Shown: in pieces, positions 1 to 7,897 of the stretch
Layout: every line of letters begins with the position of its first letter
How positions within the stretch are numbered: the stretch's first letter is position 1
Assembly (NCBI GenBank): GCA_003550345.1
Contig: PUJZ01000032.1
Span: 1-43,189, forward strand
Source: Methanomassiliicoccaceae archaeon
GTDB lineage: Archaea; Thermoplasmatota; Thermoplasmata; Methanomassiliicoccales; Methanomethylophilaceae
Length of the DNA: 43,189 nucleotides
Direction: 5' to 3'
Position numbers and translations under genes: made by a program
The notes under the pieces: generated by a model
What the model was told of the DNA's origin: nothing
Seen by the model: the letters and a program-made list of their open reading frames with translations, nothing else
The model's database searches: none

Positions 1-117
1 ATCGGCCACTTCTATCTCAAGCGCAAGGACGTCGATGAGCTCGCCGTATCCCTGGGCCTTGACGATTTCATGATGAGGGTGGCGATGAGGTGGGACCGCC
101 GGGCAGGGCTGCGCTAA
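1..117 (+). CDS. 3' end of an unidentified gene (partial)
   Basis: An open frame runs from the first base of the window to a TAA at 115-117 and gives the last 38 residues of a protein. The tail is rich in charged residues (KRKD, DDF, MRWDRR) and has no recognisable domain. The upstream part lies outside the window, so no function can be given. It is convergent with the DUF1616 gene, whose stop lies 26 bp away. The call rests only on the open frame at the edge and on codon use like that of the neighbours. Confidence 0.5.
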   Translation: MGHFYLKRKDVDELAVSLGLDDFMMRVAMRWDRRAGLR

Positions 118-143
118 AACGCCCCAGATGCTTCGGACGGATG

Positions 144-2114
144 TCAATCCTGTAGGACTATGTCCAAGGAGACATGCTGCCTCAGCCCATCCATGGCCTC
201 GGCGATCTCCGCCAAGGCGTCATCGTCATCGCTGTAGTCCTTCGAAATGACCCAGTTGTTGTGGTAGTCGTCCTTGTGCAGGCTGAACCACAGCTGGCCG
301 CTCCAGGGGTATGAATCTATGACGCCGTTCAGGGTGATGTTCAGGGGCATCAGGTGCTGGGCGGTGAGGTTCGCGCTGCTGTTCACCGCGGTATGGTCGA
401 GCTGCACGCTCGCGTTCTGCAGATAGTAGAGGGCCTCGACCTTGGAGCGGTTCTCGGCGCTGGTGTTCAGCAGCCAGACCACCACGGTGTAGTTCACGGT
501 CCTGAGCTCGTGGTTGGAGAGCACCGCTTTGAACGGGTACTCCTCGTTGGCCGTCATGTTTAATGGCTGCCCTATATCGCTGAGGTCCTCATGGAGCACG
601 GCGAACTCGGTGGCGGTCCTGATGCTGAGGTCGACCATGGCGGCGGTGGTGTTGCCCACCATCGCCTCCTCGACCGCATGGACGACATCGGGTTCAGCGC
701 TGTAGTTGTCCCCCTTGGTGAAATTGTCCGCCCCGTCCTTGTGGAGGCTGAAGAGCAGCTTCCCCTCCCACGGGTCGGCGCTGAAGGTCTGGTTGAAGCT
801 CACCGTGTAGTTCAGCTCCTTCTGGTAGGTCCTGTTCTCGGATTCCTTGTAAAAGTCAGGGTCCTGGTGATCCAGCTCTATGCCCCGCAGGGAGTCGATG
901 AAGTAGAGGTCGTTCACCGACGTCTCGTTGTCCACCGTCCGGGTGTTCACCAGCCAGATGAGGACGCTGTAGTCCACCGTCCTGAACTCGTGGTTGGTGA
1001 TCCCGATGATCAACGGGCACTCCTCGGTGACGATGAGGTCCAAGGGCTGAACCGTGCCGCGGTACTCGGTCATGATGCTGAAGTCGGTGCCCTTGATGAA
1101 CTTGAGGTTCAGATTGAGGCTCAGCCTATCGTTCCTGACGCCGTCCAATATCTCCTGCACCGCGGCGTCGTCATCGCTGTAGTCCTCCATGAAGGACCAT
1201 CCGTGCTGGTGCTCCTCCTTGTGGAGGCTGAACCATATCTTGCCCTCCCAGCTGGCGTTGTTTATGGGCTCTTCCACGGAGAACGTGTACTCCTGCTCCC
1301 ATTGCTTCTGCCATGGGCCCTCGATGTCCACCGGGACATGCTCCAGCGGCTCGTCGGGACGGACGGTGTCGAAATAATAGAGCTCGTGCACCTTGGTCTC
1401 GCCGTCCTCGAAGCTCATGCTCACCAGCCATATCACGATGGTGTAGTTGACGGTGCGGTGCTCGTGGTTGACGAGGCCGAGTATGACGGTGGCGTTCTCG
1501 CTGTAAAACAGGTCGCTGGGGTAGCCGCTGGCCTTCCCGTCCGGGCCCAGCACGTAGAACTCGGTGAAGCTCTCCCCCTCGCGGGGGAAGGCGATCACGT
1601 AGGCGAGGGCGACCACCGAGGAGAGGATGGAGAGCGCCAGTACCACGGAGAGGGCCTTGTCCAGGCCCTGCTCCTTCTGGAAGTCCCCCCAGATCCTCTC
1701 CACCGTTCGCAGGGGGTCGAAGGGCACGTAAGGCTCCAGAACCGACATCCTCCTCTGCAGCGCCACCAGCGCCACGAGTATGTTGAAGGCGGATATGCTG
1801 AACAGTATCGGGTCCAGCCTGATGCCCCATGGCGTGTAGTTGAGGCCGAAGCCGATCAGCGGGGTGATGGCGATGCTCAGGCCGAAGGACAGGGCCACCC
1901 TCTCGATGGAGTCGAGGTCGTCGCTGCGGGGGAAGAGGGCGGCTATGGCGAGGTAGCCGGGGAAGAAGAGCAGGAAGGGCAGGCCTAAGACCGTCCGCAG
2001 CAGGCTGTCGGGGAATATGTAGATGACAGGTACGAGGAGAAGGGTCAGCGCGATCATGCTGAACAGATCCCAATCCCTGCGGTATTCCAACTCCATCCGT
2101 TTAAGGTAAAACAC
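144..2114 (-). CDS. DUF1616 membrane protein with three extracellular repeats
   Basis: The first 180 residues form a DUF1616-like membrane domain with about five hydrophobic segments (roughly 17-35, 40-62, 74-92, 102-120 and 155-177), including the motif GLPFLLFFPGYLAIAALFP. The rest is three copies of one module of about 120 residues (near 183-300, 340-460 and 500-616). Each contains NHE-x-RTV-[ND]-Y followed by a WL strand, and ends in PW/SW-x-G-[KQ] and FSLHK. Many N-x-S/T sequons suggest an exported, glycosylated region. The frame opens at a GTG (2114). However, a TATA-like TTAAATAA at 2118-2125 lies about 26 nt before an in-frame ATG at 2096, so a leaderless start at 2096 is likely. The function of DUF1616 is unknown; a surface or envelope role is inferred. 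Confidence 0.8.
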   Translation of the reverse strand: MFYLKRMELEYRRDWDLFSMIALTLLLVPVIYIFPDSLLRTVLGLPFLLFFPGYLAIAALFPRSDDLDSIERVALSFGLSIAITPLIGFGLNYTPWGIRLDPILFSISAFNILVALVALQRRMSVLEPYVPFDPLRTVERIWGDFQKEQGLDKALSVVLALSILSSVVALAYVIAFPREGESFTEFYVLGPDGKASGYPSDLFYSENATVILGLVNHEHRTVNYTIVIWLVSMSFEDGETKVHELYYFDTVRPDEPLEHVPVDIEGPWQKQWEQEYTFSVEEPINNASWEGKIWFSLHKEEHQHGWSFMEDYSDDDAAVQEILDGVRNDRLSLNLNLKFIKGTDFSIMTEYRGTVQPLDLIVTEECPLIIGITNHEFRTVDYSVLIWLVNTRTVDNETSVNDLYFIDSLRGIELDHQDPDFYKESENRTYQKELNYTVSFNQTFSADPWEGKLLFSLHKDGADNFTKGDNYSAEPDVVHAVEEAMVGNTTAAMVDLSIRTATEFAVLHEDLSDIGQPLNMTANEEYPFKAVLSNHELRTVNYTVVVWLLNTSAENRSKVEALYYLQNASVQLDHTAVNSSANLTAQHLMPLNITLNGVIDSYPWSGQLWFSLHKDDYHNNWVISKDYSDDDDALAEIAEAMDGLRQHVSLDIVLQD

Positions 2115-2116
2115 GC

Positions 2117-2160
2117 ATTTATTTAACGATTAGTAAACAAATCCGGGATAACCGTTTATA
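2117..2160. promoter_or_regulatory. Divergent TATA boxes for the DUF1616 and CPBP genes
   Basis: The minus-strand box TTAAATAA (2118-2125) faces the DUF1616 gene and the plus-strand box GTTTATA (2154-2160) faces the CPBP protease gene. Each is about 26-28 nt from a start codon, which suggests leaderless transcripts. The minus-strand box is preceded by AATCG, giving AATCGTTAAATA, the same 12 bases found upstream of the corrinoid gene at 13479-13490. Confidence 0.5.
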
Positions 2161-2184
2161 TTCCACGATTGTTATCCACCTTCA

Positions 2185-3054
2185 GTGCCATCAGCAGCCA
2201 TAGGACGTTTCCAGGACCATCTCGAAAGGCGCGGCATCGAGGGCTGGGACCTCTTCGCCGTCCTCGCCCCGCTCATATTGATCCTTATCGCCGAGGCGGT
2301 CTTCTACAGCGCCTCGAGGACAATGGAGACGGAGCTCTTCGCCGAGGTCGCGGTCATCCATGCGGGGAACATAATGCTCTGCCTGCTGGTGCCGATGCTC
2401 TTCAAGACATCGGACCGCATATTCCAGGGATTCATGCTGGTGTCGGTGCTGCGCCTGCTCACCATCGGAATGCCCAACTTCTCCGGCGTGACCTTGGAGT
2501 GGTCCCTGCTGGTATACCTGCCGCTCCTCCTCGTGCTCGCATTCCTGCTGATGGACGAGCGTTTCGGCTTCAGCATGGAGCCGGGCGGCTTCCCCTTCCA
2601 GGAGATCAGAGGGCAGGCCCGGCAGGCGCTGGACTCGCTGTCGGAGCTGGGGAGGCCGGCGGCGGCCGGCCTGATGCTCGGCCTTCCTTTGGGCCTCGTG
2701 GGCCAGATGGCGCTGGGCATGCCGGCGCTGGCCTCCGATGACCTGGGAGGGGCGCTGCTGGCGCTGCTGGCGATACTGCTCTTCGCCGCGCTGGCGGAGG
2801 AGCTGCTGTTCCGCAGGGTGCTCCAATCGCGCATCGCTGAGAGGCTGGGGGCGGCGCCGGGCATAGCGGCGGCCGCCCTCGCCTACGGGATCATGCACTC
2901 CGGCTACGGGGACGCGGCGGCGCTGCTCTTCTTCATCGCCGCCGGGGCGGCCATCGGCTACGCCTACCGGCGCAGCGGAAGCCTGACGCTGGCCGTTTGC
3001 ATGAACGGGGCGATGGGCCTGACGATGTTCGCGCTGCTGCCGCTGGCCTTCTGA
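2185..3054 (+). CDS. CPBP-family intramembrane metalloprotease (CAAX-like)
   Basis: This 289-residue, very hydrophobic protein has about eight membrane segments. The CPBP (Abi/CAAX protease-like) signature is clear: a glutamate pair and arginine in AEELLFRR near residues 205-215, followed by a helix with HSGYGDAAALLFF and a final AYRRSGSLTLAV segment. The histidine and glutamates would bind the catalytic metal inside the membrane. It probably starts at GTG 2185, about 28 nt after the TATA-like GTTTATA. It is transcribed alone, divergent from the DUF1616 gene and convergent with the next gene (1-bp gap between stops). The substrate is unknown; archaeal members may process membrane-bound peptides. 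Confidence 0.85.
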   Translation: MPSAAIGRFQDHLERRGIEGWDLFAVLAPLILILIAEAVFYSASRTMETELFAEVAVIHAGNIMLCLLVPMLFKTSDRIFQGFMLVSVLRLLTIGMPNFSGVTLEWSLLVYLPLLLVLAFLLMDERFGFSMEPGGFPFQEIRGQARQALDSLSELGRPAAAGLMLGLPLGLVGQMALGMPALASDDLGGALLALLAILLFAALAEELLFRRVLQSRIAERLGAAPGIAAAALAYGIMHSGYGDAAALLFFIAAGAAIGYAYRRSGSLTLAVCMNGAMGLTMFALLPLAF

Positions 3055-3055
3055 A

Positions 3056-3778
3056 TCAGAAGAAGTAGAAGCGGCAGCCTTCGCGGTCGCAGACCTCGGC
3101 CATGGCCTCGAGGCGGTCCAGCACGCCGCTGTAGCGCCGCACCATCATCTTGCCCTCGGCGGGGAGGGCCTGGCGCAGAACGGCGACCTCCTCCTTCAGC
3201 TTGCCCGCCTTGGCGGCGTCCAGCCTCTGGGCGTCCTCGGCGAGCTCGAACACCGATGCCACGATCTCGCAGCCGTGGCGGGCGGCTATCTCGGGAAGAA
3301 GGCTGTTGCTGGGGCCGAAGGTGCCGATGCATCCCCTGCCCTTGTCCCAGGAAAGCTCGCAGCGGGCGCAGGTCTCGTTCATCTCATCGAAGGAGATCAT
3401 GTGCCAGGCGGTGACGCGGTTCTCCGGCAGCGACGCCTCCAGGGCGCGCTCCCGGTCGGCGGCCGAGACCTCTGACAGCTCTATCCATCCGGTGTGCCTT
3501 TTCTCGGCCAGCGGCTGCAGCGCCTCCAGGTCGGCCTTGTTCTTCACCTTGTCCAGGTATACGGCGTCGACCTCGGCGCTGAGGCGGTTCCTCTTCAGGA
3601 ACGCCTCCCAGTCGCCCACGGCCTCCTTGGCCTTGCCAAGAGGGACGAACATGTCGTACTGGGATATCTCCTCGAAGCCGTCCACCGGCTCCACCAGCAC
3701 CCTCACCGTATCGGTCTTCAACTCGCGGCAGAGGGCGTTCTCCGCCTCCAACTCGCAGATGGCCATGTTCAAACCCAT
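3056..3778 (-). CDS. Conserved-type hypothetical protein with CxxC motif
   Basis: This 240-residue soluble protein is not recognised. It has a CARCELSW segment followed by a further cysteine (DKGRGC) near residues 136-150, single cysteines near the N-terminus, and a CDREGC pair close to the C-terminal FYFF. These could bind a metal, but the spacing matches no family I can name. The middle contains charged helices (AEDAQRLDAAKAGKLKEE). A TATA-like CATAAATAG lies at 3810-3818, so transcription would begin about 10 nt before the ATG. Codon use matches its neighbours and the frame is intact, so it is a real gene. Confidence 0.7.
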   Translation of the reverse strand: MGLNMAICELEAENALCRELKTDTVRVLVEPVDGFEEISQYDMFVPLGKAKEAVGDWEAFLKRNRLSAEVDAVYLDKVKNKADLEALQPLAEKRHTGWIELSEVSAADRERALEASLPENRVTAWHMISFDEMNETCARCELSWDKGRGCIGTFGPSNSLLPEIAARHGCEIVASVFELAEDAQRLDAAKAGKLKEEVAVLRQALPAEGKMMVRRYSGVLDRLEAMAEVCDREGCRFYFF

Positions 3779-3832
3779 GCTATAACCTCGGCGTTGCTAA
3801 CCGGGCGGGGCTATTTATGGCTTTGCGAGAGG

Positions 3833-4477
3833 TCAGAGGTACTCCCACTCGCTGTCGCGCCTCTTCTTCGGCCTCCTCGCCTCCTTGGAGGGCCTGTGCG
3901 CCTCCTCGGGGTGCTTCATGCGCAGGTAGCGGCCGCGGTAGCCGCCGTACTCGGCCAGGCGGACCGCCCCCTTGAGGAGTATCAGCATCATCAGCAGATA
4001 GATCAGGCCGGTCATGTCCAGAGCCATGACCGCCGAGAGGTCGAAGCTGAGCGGCAACGCCTCGGGTATGAAATCCTCCACCGGGAGGGCGCCGATCTCC
4101 TTCAGGTCGAAGTCGACCCTTCCCCCTCCGGTTATGAAGTAGAGCCACATGGCGATGAGCGGCACCTGCGCCAGGCCGAAGAGCAGGCGCAGCCTGCTCC
4201 CTTTGCCGAAGAGCCCGTAGGGGAAGGCCAGCGCCACCACCGGTATCGCGTAGAGCACCACCAGGAACACGAAGCGGTCCAGGACCGATTCGCCATAGGA
4301 GAGCGCATCCATGGCGACGCCGGGCAGCTCCTCCCCGAGGTCGGCCGCCGCTGCGTCCAGCACCCCCATGGTGAACAGCGCCAAGGACGCCGGCAGCACC
4401 ATGTAGACCAGCGCCGCCGCCAGCGTGCTCGATAACGCCTTTCCGAGCCCCCCTCTCACCTTCCTGTCCTTGCCCAT
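3833..4477 (-). CDS. Hypothetical membrane protein, second gene of a two-gene operon
   Basis: This 214-residue protein has about four hydrophobic segments: near residues 14-40 (LAAALVYMVLPASLALFTMG), about 70-92, about 98-117, and about 152-172 (GLIYLLMMLILL). It ends in a basic tail rich in R, K and E that is probably cytoplasmic. A loop with GGGRVDFDLKEIG separates the last two segments. It starts 4 bp after the stop of the larger acidic anchored protein upstream, so the two are co-transcribed and probably work together at the membrane. No family is recognised. Confidence 0.7.
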   Translation of the reverse strand: MGKDRKVRGGLGKALSSTLAAALVYMVLPASLALFTMGVLDAAAADLGEELPGVAMDALSYGESVLDRFVFLVVLYAIPVVALAFPYGLFGKGSRLRLLFGLAQVPLIAMWLYFITGGGRVDFDLKEIGALPVEDFIPEALPLSFDLSAVMALDMTGLIYLLMMLILLKGAVRLAEYGGYRGRYLRMKHPEEAHRPSKEARRPKKRRDSEWEYL

Positions 4478-4481
4478 GCTA

Positions 4482-5594
4482 TCAGCCTCCCAACTGGCCC
4501 AGGGCCACGTCCGCTATGTCCTTGGCCGAAGCCTTCAGGACCAAGGTGCCGTCCGCACTCTCAATGATGTCCTCCAGCTCGCCAGGGAGGTCGTCCGGAA
4601 CTTCAGTGTCCCCCAGGTCCAGGTAGATCTTCAGCTCGTCACCTTCCTCGAGGCCCTCCAGGAACTCCGGGTCCACATCGATGTCGAAGACTATCTCGCC
4701 GTCGACGATCTTCATGACGGCGGGGAACTCCCCGATTACCTCCCCCTCCGAGTTCGTGAACTCGGCCGTGAAGGTGTCTATCTCCTCTATCCCCTGCTCC
4801 GCCAGGATGTCGGCGATGGCATTCTCGAGGTCCAGGTCGGAGAGGTCGTAGTCATCGATGTCGAAGCCCTCGGGGAACAGGTCCGGGTCCTCCTCATAGA
4901 GCTCCCGGATCAGATCGTCCACGCTCTCGAACGGGAAATCATCGGGAAGCTCCTTGAACAGGTCGTTTATGGCCTTCTCCAGATCGGAGGGGTCGTAGTC
5001 GAACTTGGTGGGCAGCGACAAAGTGGTGCCGTCGTAGGCGACGTTCTCCAGGTCGACGCCGTACTCGAGGAACGGACCCACCTCCGCCGTGGCGCTGACA
5101 TCGGTGGAGAACTTGAAGAGGCCCTCCATGTAGCCGATGTTTATGCTCATGGCGAACTGGAACGTGGTCCCTTGGGTTACCAGGTCGTAGAGGTCGTCAT
5201 CGCCAGGCTTGTAAAGGATGGTATCGTCAAGGGAGAGGTCCGCCGCCTCCCCCGGCTTGATCTCCTTCGGGCCGACTCCGCCGGTGTGCACCCATCCCGC
5301 CGCCTTCAGCGAGTAGCTGTATTCGAAGTCGATGGGCCAGTAGTCGCTGAGCCGATCATCGAAATCGCCCAGGCCGCCGATCGTGACCGAAATCGGCACG
5401 CTTATGCTTATCTCCAGGCCCTCATCGAGGATCTGCTGGGGGTCGGGCTCCTCGGGGAAATCGAACTCCGGCTCTCCGACATCGACCTCGAAATCCCCCA
5501 TCGCCAGGGCCCCGAAGGACCCCACGATGGCCACAGCCACCAGAAGCTGCAGCGCGACCACCATCACCTTGGTGATGAATACTCCGACTCCCAT
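4482..5594 (-). CDS. Hypothetical acidic protein with N-terminal membrane anchor
   Basis: This 370-residue protein starts with a hydrophobic anchor or signal segment (about residues 5-30, FITKVMVVALQLLVAVAIVG). A long, strongly acidic, beta-rich region follows, with segments such as ISISVPISVTIGG and YSYSLKAAGW. A central helical part (about 185-255) is full of D and E. The layout suggests a protein outside the cell held by its N-terminus, and it faintly resembles LEA14-like or adhesin-type beta domains, but no family is certain. A TATA-like TATTTAA near 5617-5626 lies about 27 nt before the ATG. It is the first gene of the operon with the 214-residue membrane protein. Confidence 0.7.
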   Translation of the reverse strand: MGVGVFITKVMVVALQLLVAVAIVGSFGALAMGDFEVDVGEPEFDFPEEPDPQQILDEGLEISISVPISVTIGGLGDFDDRLSDYWPIDFEYSYSLKAAGWVHTGGVGPKEIKPGEAADLSLDDTILYKPGDDDLYDLVTQGTTFQFAMSINIGYMEGLFKFSTDVSATAEVGPFLEYGVDLENVAYDGTTLSLPTKFDYDPSDLEKAINDLFKELPDDFPFESVDDLIRELYEEDPDLFPEGFDIDDYDLSDLDLENAIADILAEQGIEEIDTFTAEFTNSEGEVIGEFPAVMKIVDGEIVFDIDVDPEFLEGLEEGDELKIYLDLGDTEVPDDLPGELEDIIESADGTLVLKASAKDIADVALGQLGG

Positions 5595-5672
5595 GCGTGA
5601 GATAGTGCAATTATTAGGTTAAATAGCTTATTGGCAAAGTTTGAACTAGAAGCTAGCGCTTGCTAACAGCAT

Positions 5673-6167
5673 ATGGCCGATGTCCGCATCAGGAAGAGGA
5701 GGCGTTTGCGCAGCAAGGACATAAGGGCGTACTCCGAGGAGATAAGCTCGGCGCTGGGCGTCGAGGTCTTCAGCGAGGACGACCCGGTGGACATGGCGGA
5801 GGGCAGCGATTTCGACCTGCTGTTCGTCTCCGGCAGCATATTGGGCATGGTGCACGGGGGGAGGGCGTTCATCACCGTGCGGGGGGCCCTGCGCTACCGC
5901 CCTGAGCGCAGGCATGTGACCGTGGACATGGGGGCGGTGCCCTTCGTCACCAAGGGGGCGGACATAATGTCACCCGGGATCGTGGACGCCGACCGCTCCA
6001 TCGAGGCCGGGGACCTGGTATGGATACGCGACGAGAGGAACATGGTCCCGCTGGCGGTGGGGGAGAGCCTCATGTCGGGGGAGGAGATGGTCTCCGCCGG
6101 GTCCGGCAAGGCGGTGCTCAACCTCCACCACGTGGGGGACCGGCTGTGGAAGCATGAGGAGCCTTGA
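5673..6167 (+). CDS. PUA-domain RNA-binding protein (MCT-1-like, archaeal)
   Basis: This 164-residue protein has an N-terminal domain that starts with a basic stretch (RIRKRRRLRSKDIR), as in archaeal DUF1947-PUA proteins. A PUA fold follows from about residue 82, with VTVDMGAVPFVTKGADIMSPGIVDAD and a central GDLVWIRDE strand. The family is related to MCT-1/Tma20 and to the PUA regions of tRNA- and rRNA-modifying enzymes, so a role in translation or RNA binding is likely. It heads a probable operon with sepF and the HD-domain gene, although 54 bp separate it from sepF. Confidence 0.85.
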   Translation: MADVRIRKRRRLRSKDIRAYSEEISSALGVEVFSEDDPVDMAEGSDFDLLFVSGSILGMVHGGRAFITVRGALRYRPERRHVTVDMGAVPFVTKGADIMSPGIVDADRSIEAGDLVWIRDERNMVPLAVGESLMSGEEMVSAGSGKAVLNLHHVGDRLWKHEEP

Positions 6168-6207
6168 GCATAACCAATCAAATAGGGTGAGGGCGATGGC
6201 ATCAGCA

Positions 6208-6217
6208 GGGGTGATCC
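6208..6217 (+). promoter_or_regulatory. Strong Shine-Dalgarno site that decides the sepF start
   Basis: The ten bases GGGGTGATCC match the complement of the conserved archaeal 16S rRNA 3' end (CACCTCC preceded by GGAT) except at one position. They lie 4 nt before the TTG at 6222. The frame has a stop (TAG at 6183-6185) and no ATG or GTG before that TTG, so this site supports TTG as the start. Confidence 0.75.
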
Positions 6218-6221
6218 AGGC

Positions 6222-6584
6222 TTGAGGTTGGGCAAGGGCCGCAAACGGTCGGACTCGGAGCTGCTGGAGCCCAACCTCTTCATCGACCTCGGCAGCCTGG
6301 AGGCGGAGCCCGCTGACGCGGACGAGCGCCTGCGGGTCAGAGTGGCAGAGCTCACTGGCAGCGAAGACATCCCCATGGTGTCGGAGCATTTCTACAAGGG
6401 CGACATGATCGTCATCGACTATGCCCCGCTGAGCGACAGCGAGGACGAGGTCGCCCGGCTGTCCGCTGAGCTGAGAGGGGTGGCCAAGGACTGCGGCGGG
6501 GACCTGGTCTCGGTGGGCAGGACCATATTGGTACTGGCCCCTGCAGGCGTCCGCATCGACCGCCGGCGCCTGAGGAGGGAGTGA
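6222..6584 (+). CDS. sepF: Archaeal SepF-like cell division protein
   Basis: This 120-residue protein matches the SepF (DUF552) family. It has a short basic N-terminal part, then a compact domain with VRVAELTGSEDIPMVSEHFY, a GDMIVIDYAPL strand and a conserved end GGDLVSVGRTILVLAPAGV followed by arginines. In archaea SepF anchors FtsZ at the division site. The usual N-terminal membrane-binding helix is not obvious here (RLGKGRKRSDSELLEP), so anchoring may depend on a partner, or this may be a divergent member. The start is the TTG at 6222, chosen because of the strong Shine-Dalgarno site. Its stop overlaps the ATG of the HD gene (TGATG). Confidence 0.8.
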   Translation: MRLGKGRKRSDSELLEPNLFIDLGSLEAEPADADERLRVRVAELTGSEDIPMVSEHFYKGDMIVIDYAPLSDSEDEVARLSAELRGVAKDCGGDLVSVGRTILVLAPAGVRIDRRRLRRE

Positions 6585-7897
6585 TGCGGGAGAGCAAGAC
6601 CGTCCATGACTCGGTGCACGGCGGCATCCGGGTGGACGAGCCCTTCCTCTCGCTGATGCACCGTCCCGAGATGCAGCGCCTCCATTGCGTGAAACAGCTG
6701 GGGCTCTCCTATCTGGTCTTCCCGGGGGCGAACCACACTCGTTTCGAGCATTCGCTGGGCGTTTTCCACCTCGCCCGCCGCATGGGCGAGGCCATTAGCC
6801 TCGGGGAGGAGGAGAGGCTGCAGCTGGGGGCGGCGGCGATGCTGCATGACATCTGCCACCCTCCGTTCTCGCACACCCTGGAGGAGGTCATGGAGGTCGA
6901 GTGCGGCAAGGACCACATGCGCCTGGCGGCGGAGGTGATCAACGGCAGCATCCCCTCGCGCATCGAGGGGGGCCCCTTCCACCGCGAAGGGCAGCCCAGC
7001 GTCCCGGAGCAGCTGGAGTCGATGGGGGCGGCCCCCCGCAAGGTGGCGGCCATAGTCTCCGAGCCGCGCATGGAGCATGAGACGGAGCAGAGCAGTCTGA
7101 TGCCCGGGGGCAGCCAGGCATTCTTCGGCTCCCCCCAGTACCTCAACCAGATGATCCATGGGCCGGTGGACGCCGACCAGATGGACTACCTTCTCCGCGA
7201 CGCCCACTACACCGGCGTCGCCCACGGCTTCATCGACAGCGACCGCATACTCAACACCATATCGGTGCACAACGGAAGCCTGGTGGTCGGACGCGGCGGC
7301 GCCGCGGCGGTGGAGGGCATGATGGTCGCCCGGGCGCTGATGTACAGCTCCATCTACTTCCACAAGGCGGTGAGGATCGCGGAGATGATGATGGCCAAGG
7401 CGGTGGAGTGCGCCCCCCCGCAGTGCCGTCGGGACCTCCACCTCAAGACCGAGGCGCAGCTCACCGCCGAGCTGCTCTCCCAGGAGGGCGCGCCGCGGGA
7501 GCTGGTCTCGCGCCTGCTCTGCCGGGAGCTCTACAAGAAGGCGCTGACGGCGCCCGCCGAGGGGCTGGCCGAGGAGGAGCTCGAAAAGCTCCTCGAGCTC
7601 ACCGACTACCGCCGCCGCAAGGAGAAGGAGCAGGAGGTCGCCGAGCGCGCCGGGGTGGACCCTTCGAGGGTCCTCATCGACCTCCCCGCCCGCAGCTCGC
7701 TGCTGTCCCTGTCGCGCATCGGCAAGACCGACGTCCCCGTCCTGGACGAAGGAAGGGTGAGGCCGCTGACGCGCCGCTCCCCGCTGGCGAAGGCGCTGCA
7801 GAACCGCGGCGTCCAGGACTGGGCGCTGCTGGTGTCCTGCCCTGAAGAGGACCGCGCCACGGTGTCGAAGGCGGCCTCCCGGGCCATTTTCGGATGA
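6584..7897 (+). CDS. HD-domain phosphohydrolase (dNTPase-like)
   Basis: This 437-residue protein has the HD-superfamily metal site. An H...HD pattern is formed by FEHSLGVFH near residues 50-58 and by AAMLHDICHPPFSH near 83-96, with a later aspartate in DADQMDYLLRDAHYTG near 196-211. The N-terminal DSVHGGIRVDEPFLSL is typical of the dGTPase/SAMHD1-like branch (COG1078). Known members hydrolyse dNTPs or other nucleotides; the substrate here is unknown. Translation is coupled to sepF by the TGATG overlap. A GTG one codon upstream could also start the frame. Confidence 0.85.
   Translation: MRESKTVHDSVHGGIRVDEPFLSLMHRPEMQRLHCVKQLGLSYLVFPGANHTRFEHSLGVFHLARRMGEAISLGEEERLQLGAAAMLHDICHPPFSHTLEEVMEVECGKDHMRLAAEVINGSIPSRIEGGPFHREGQPSVPEQLESMGAAPRKVAAIVSEPRMEHETEQSSLMPGGSQAFFGSPQYLNQMIHGPVDADQMDYLLRDAHYTGVAHGFIDSDRILNTISVHNGSLVVGRGGAAAVEGMMVARALMYSSIYFHKAVRIAEMMMAKAVECAPPQCRRDLHLKTEAQLTAELLSQEGAPRELVSRLLCRELYKKALTAPAEGLAEEELEKLLELTDYRRRKEKEQEVAERAGVDPSRVLIDLPARSSLLSLSRIGKTDVPVLDEGRVRPLTRRSPLAKALQNRGVQDWALLVSCPEEDRATVSKAASRAIFG

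Noticed and set aside
591-1988. Long open frame (465 residues) opposite the DUF1616 gene
   Set aside because: It is the complement of a clear membrane-protein gene in high-GC DNA; its translation is low-complexity, rich in V, H, G and E, with no domain.
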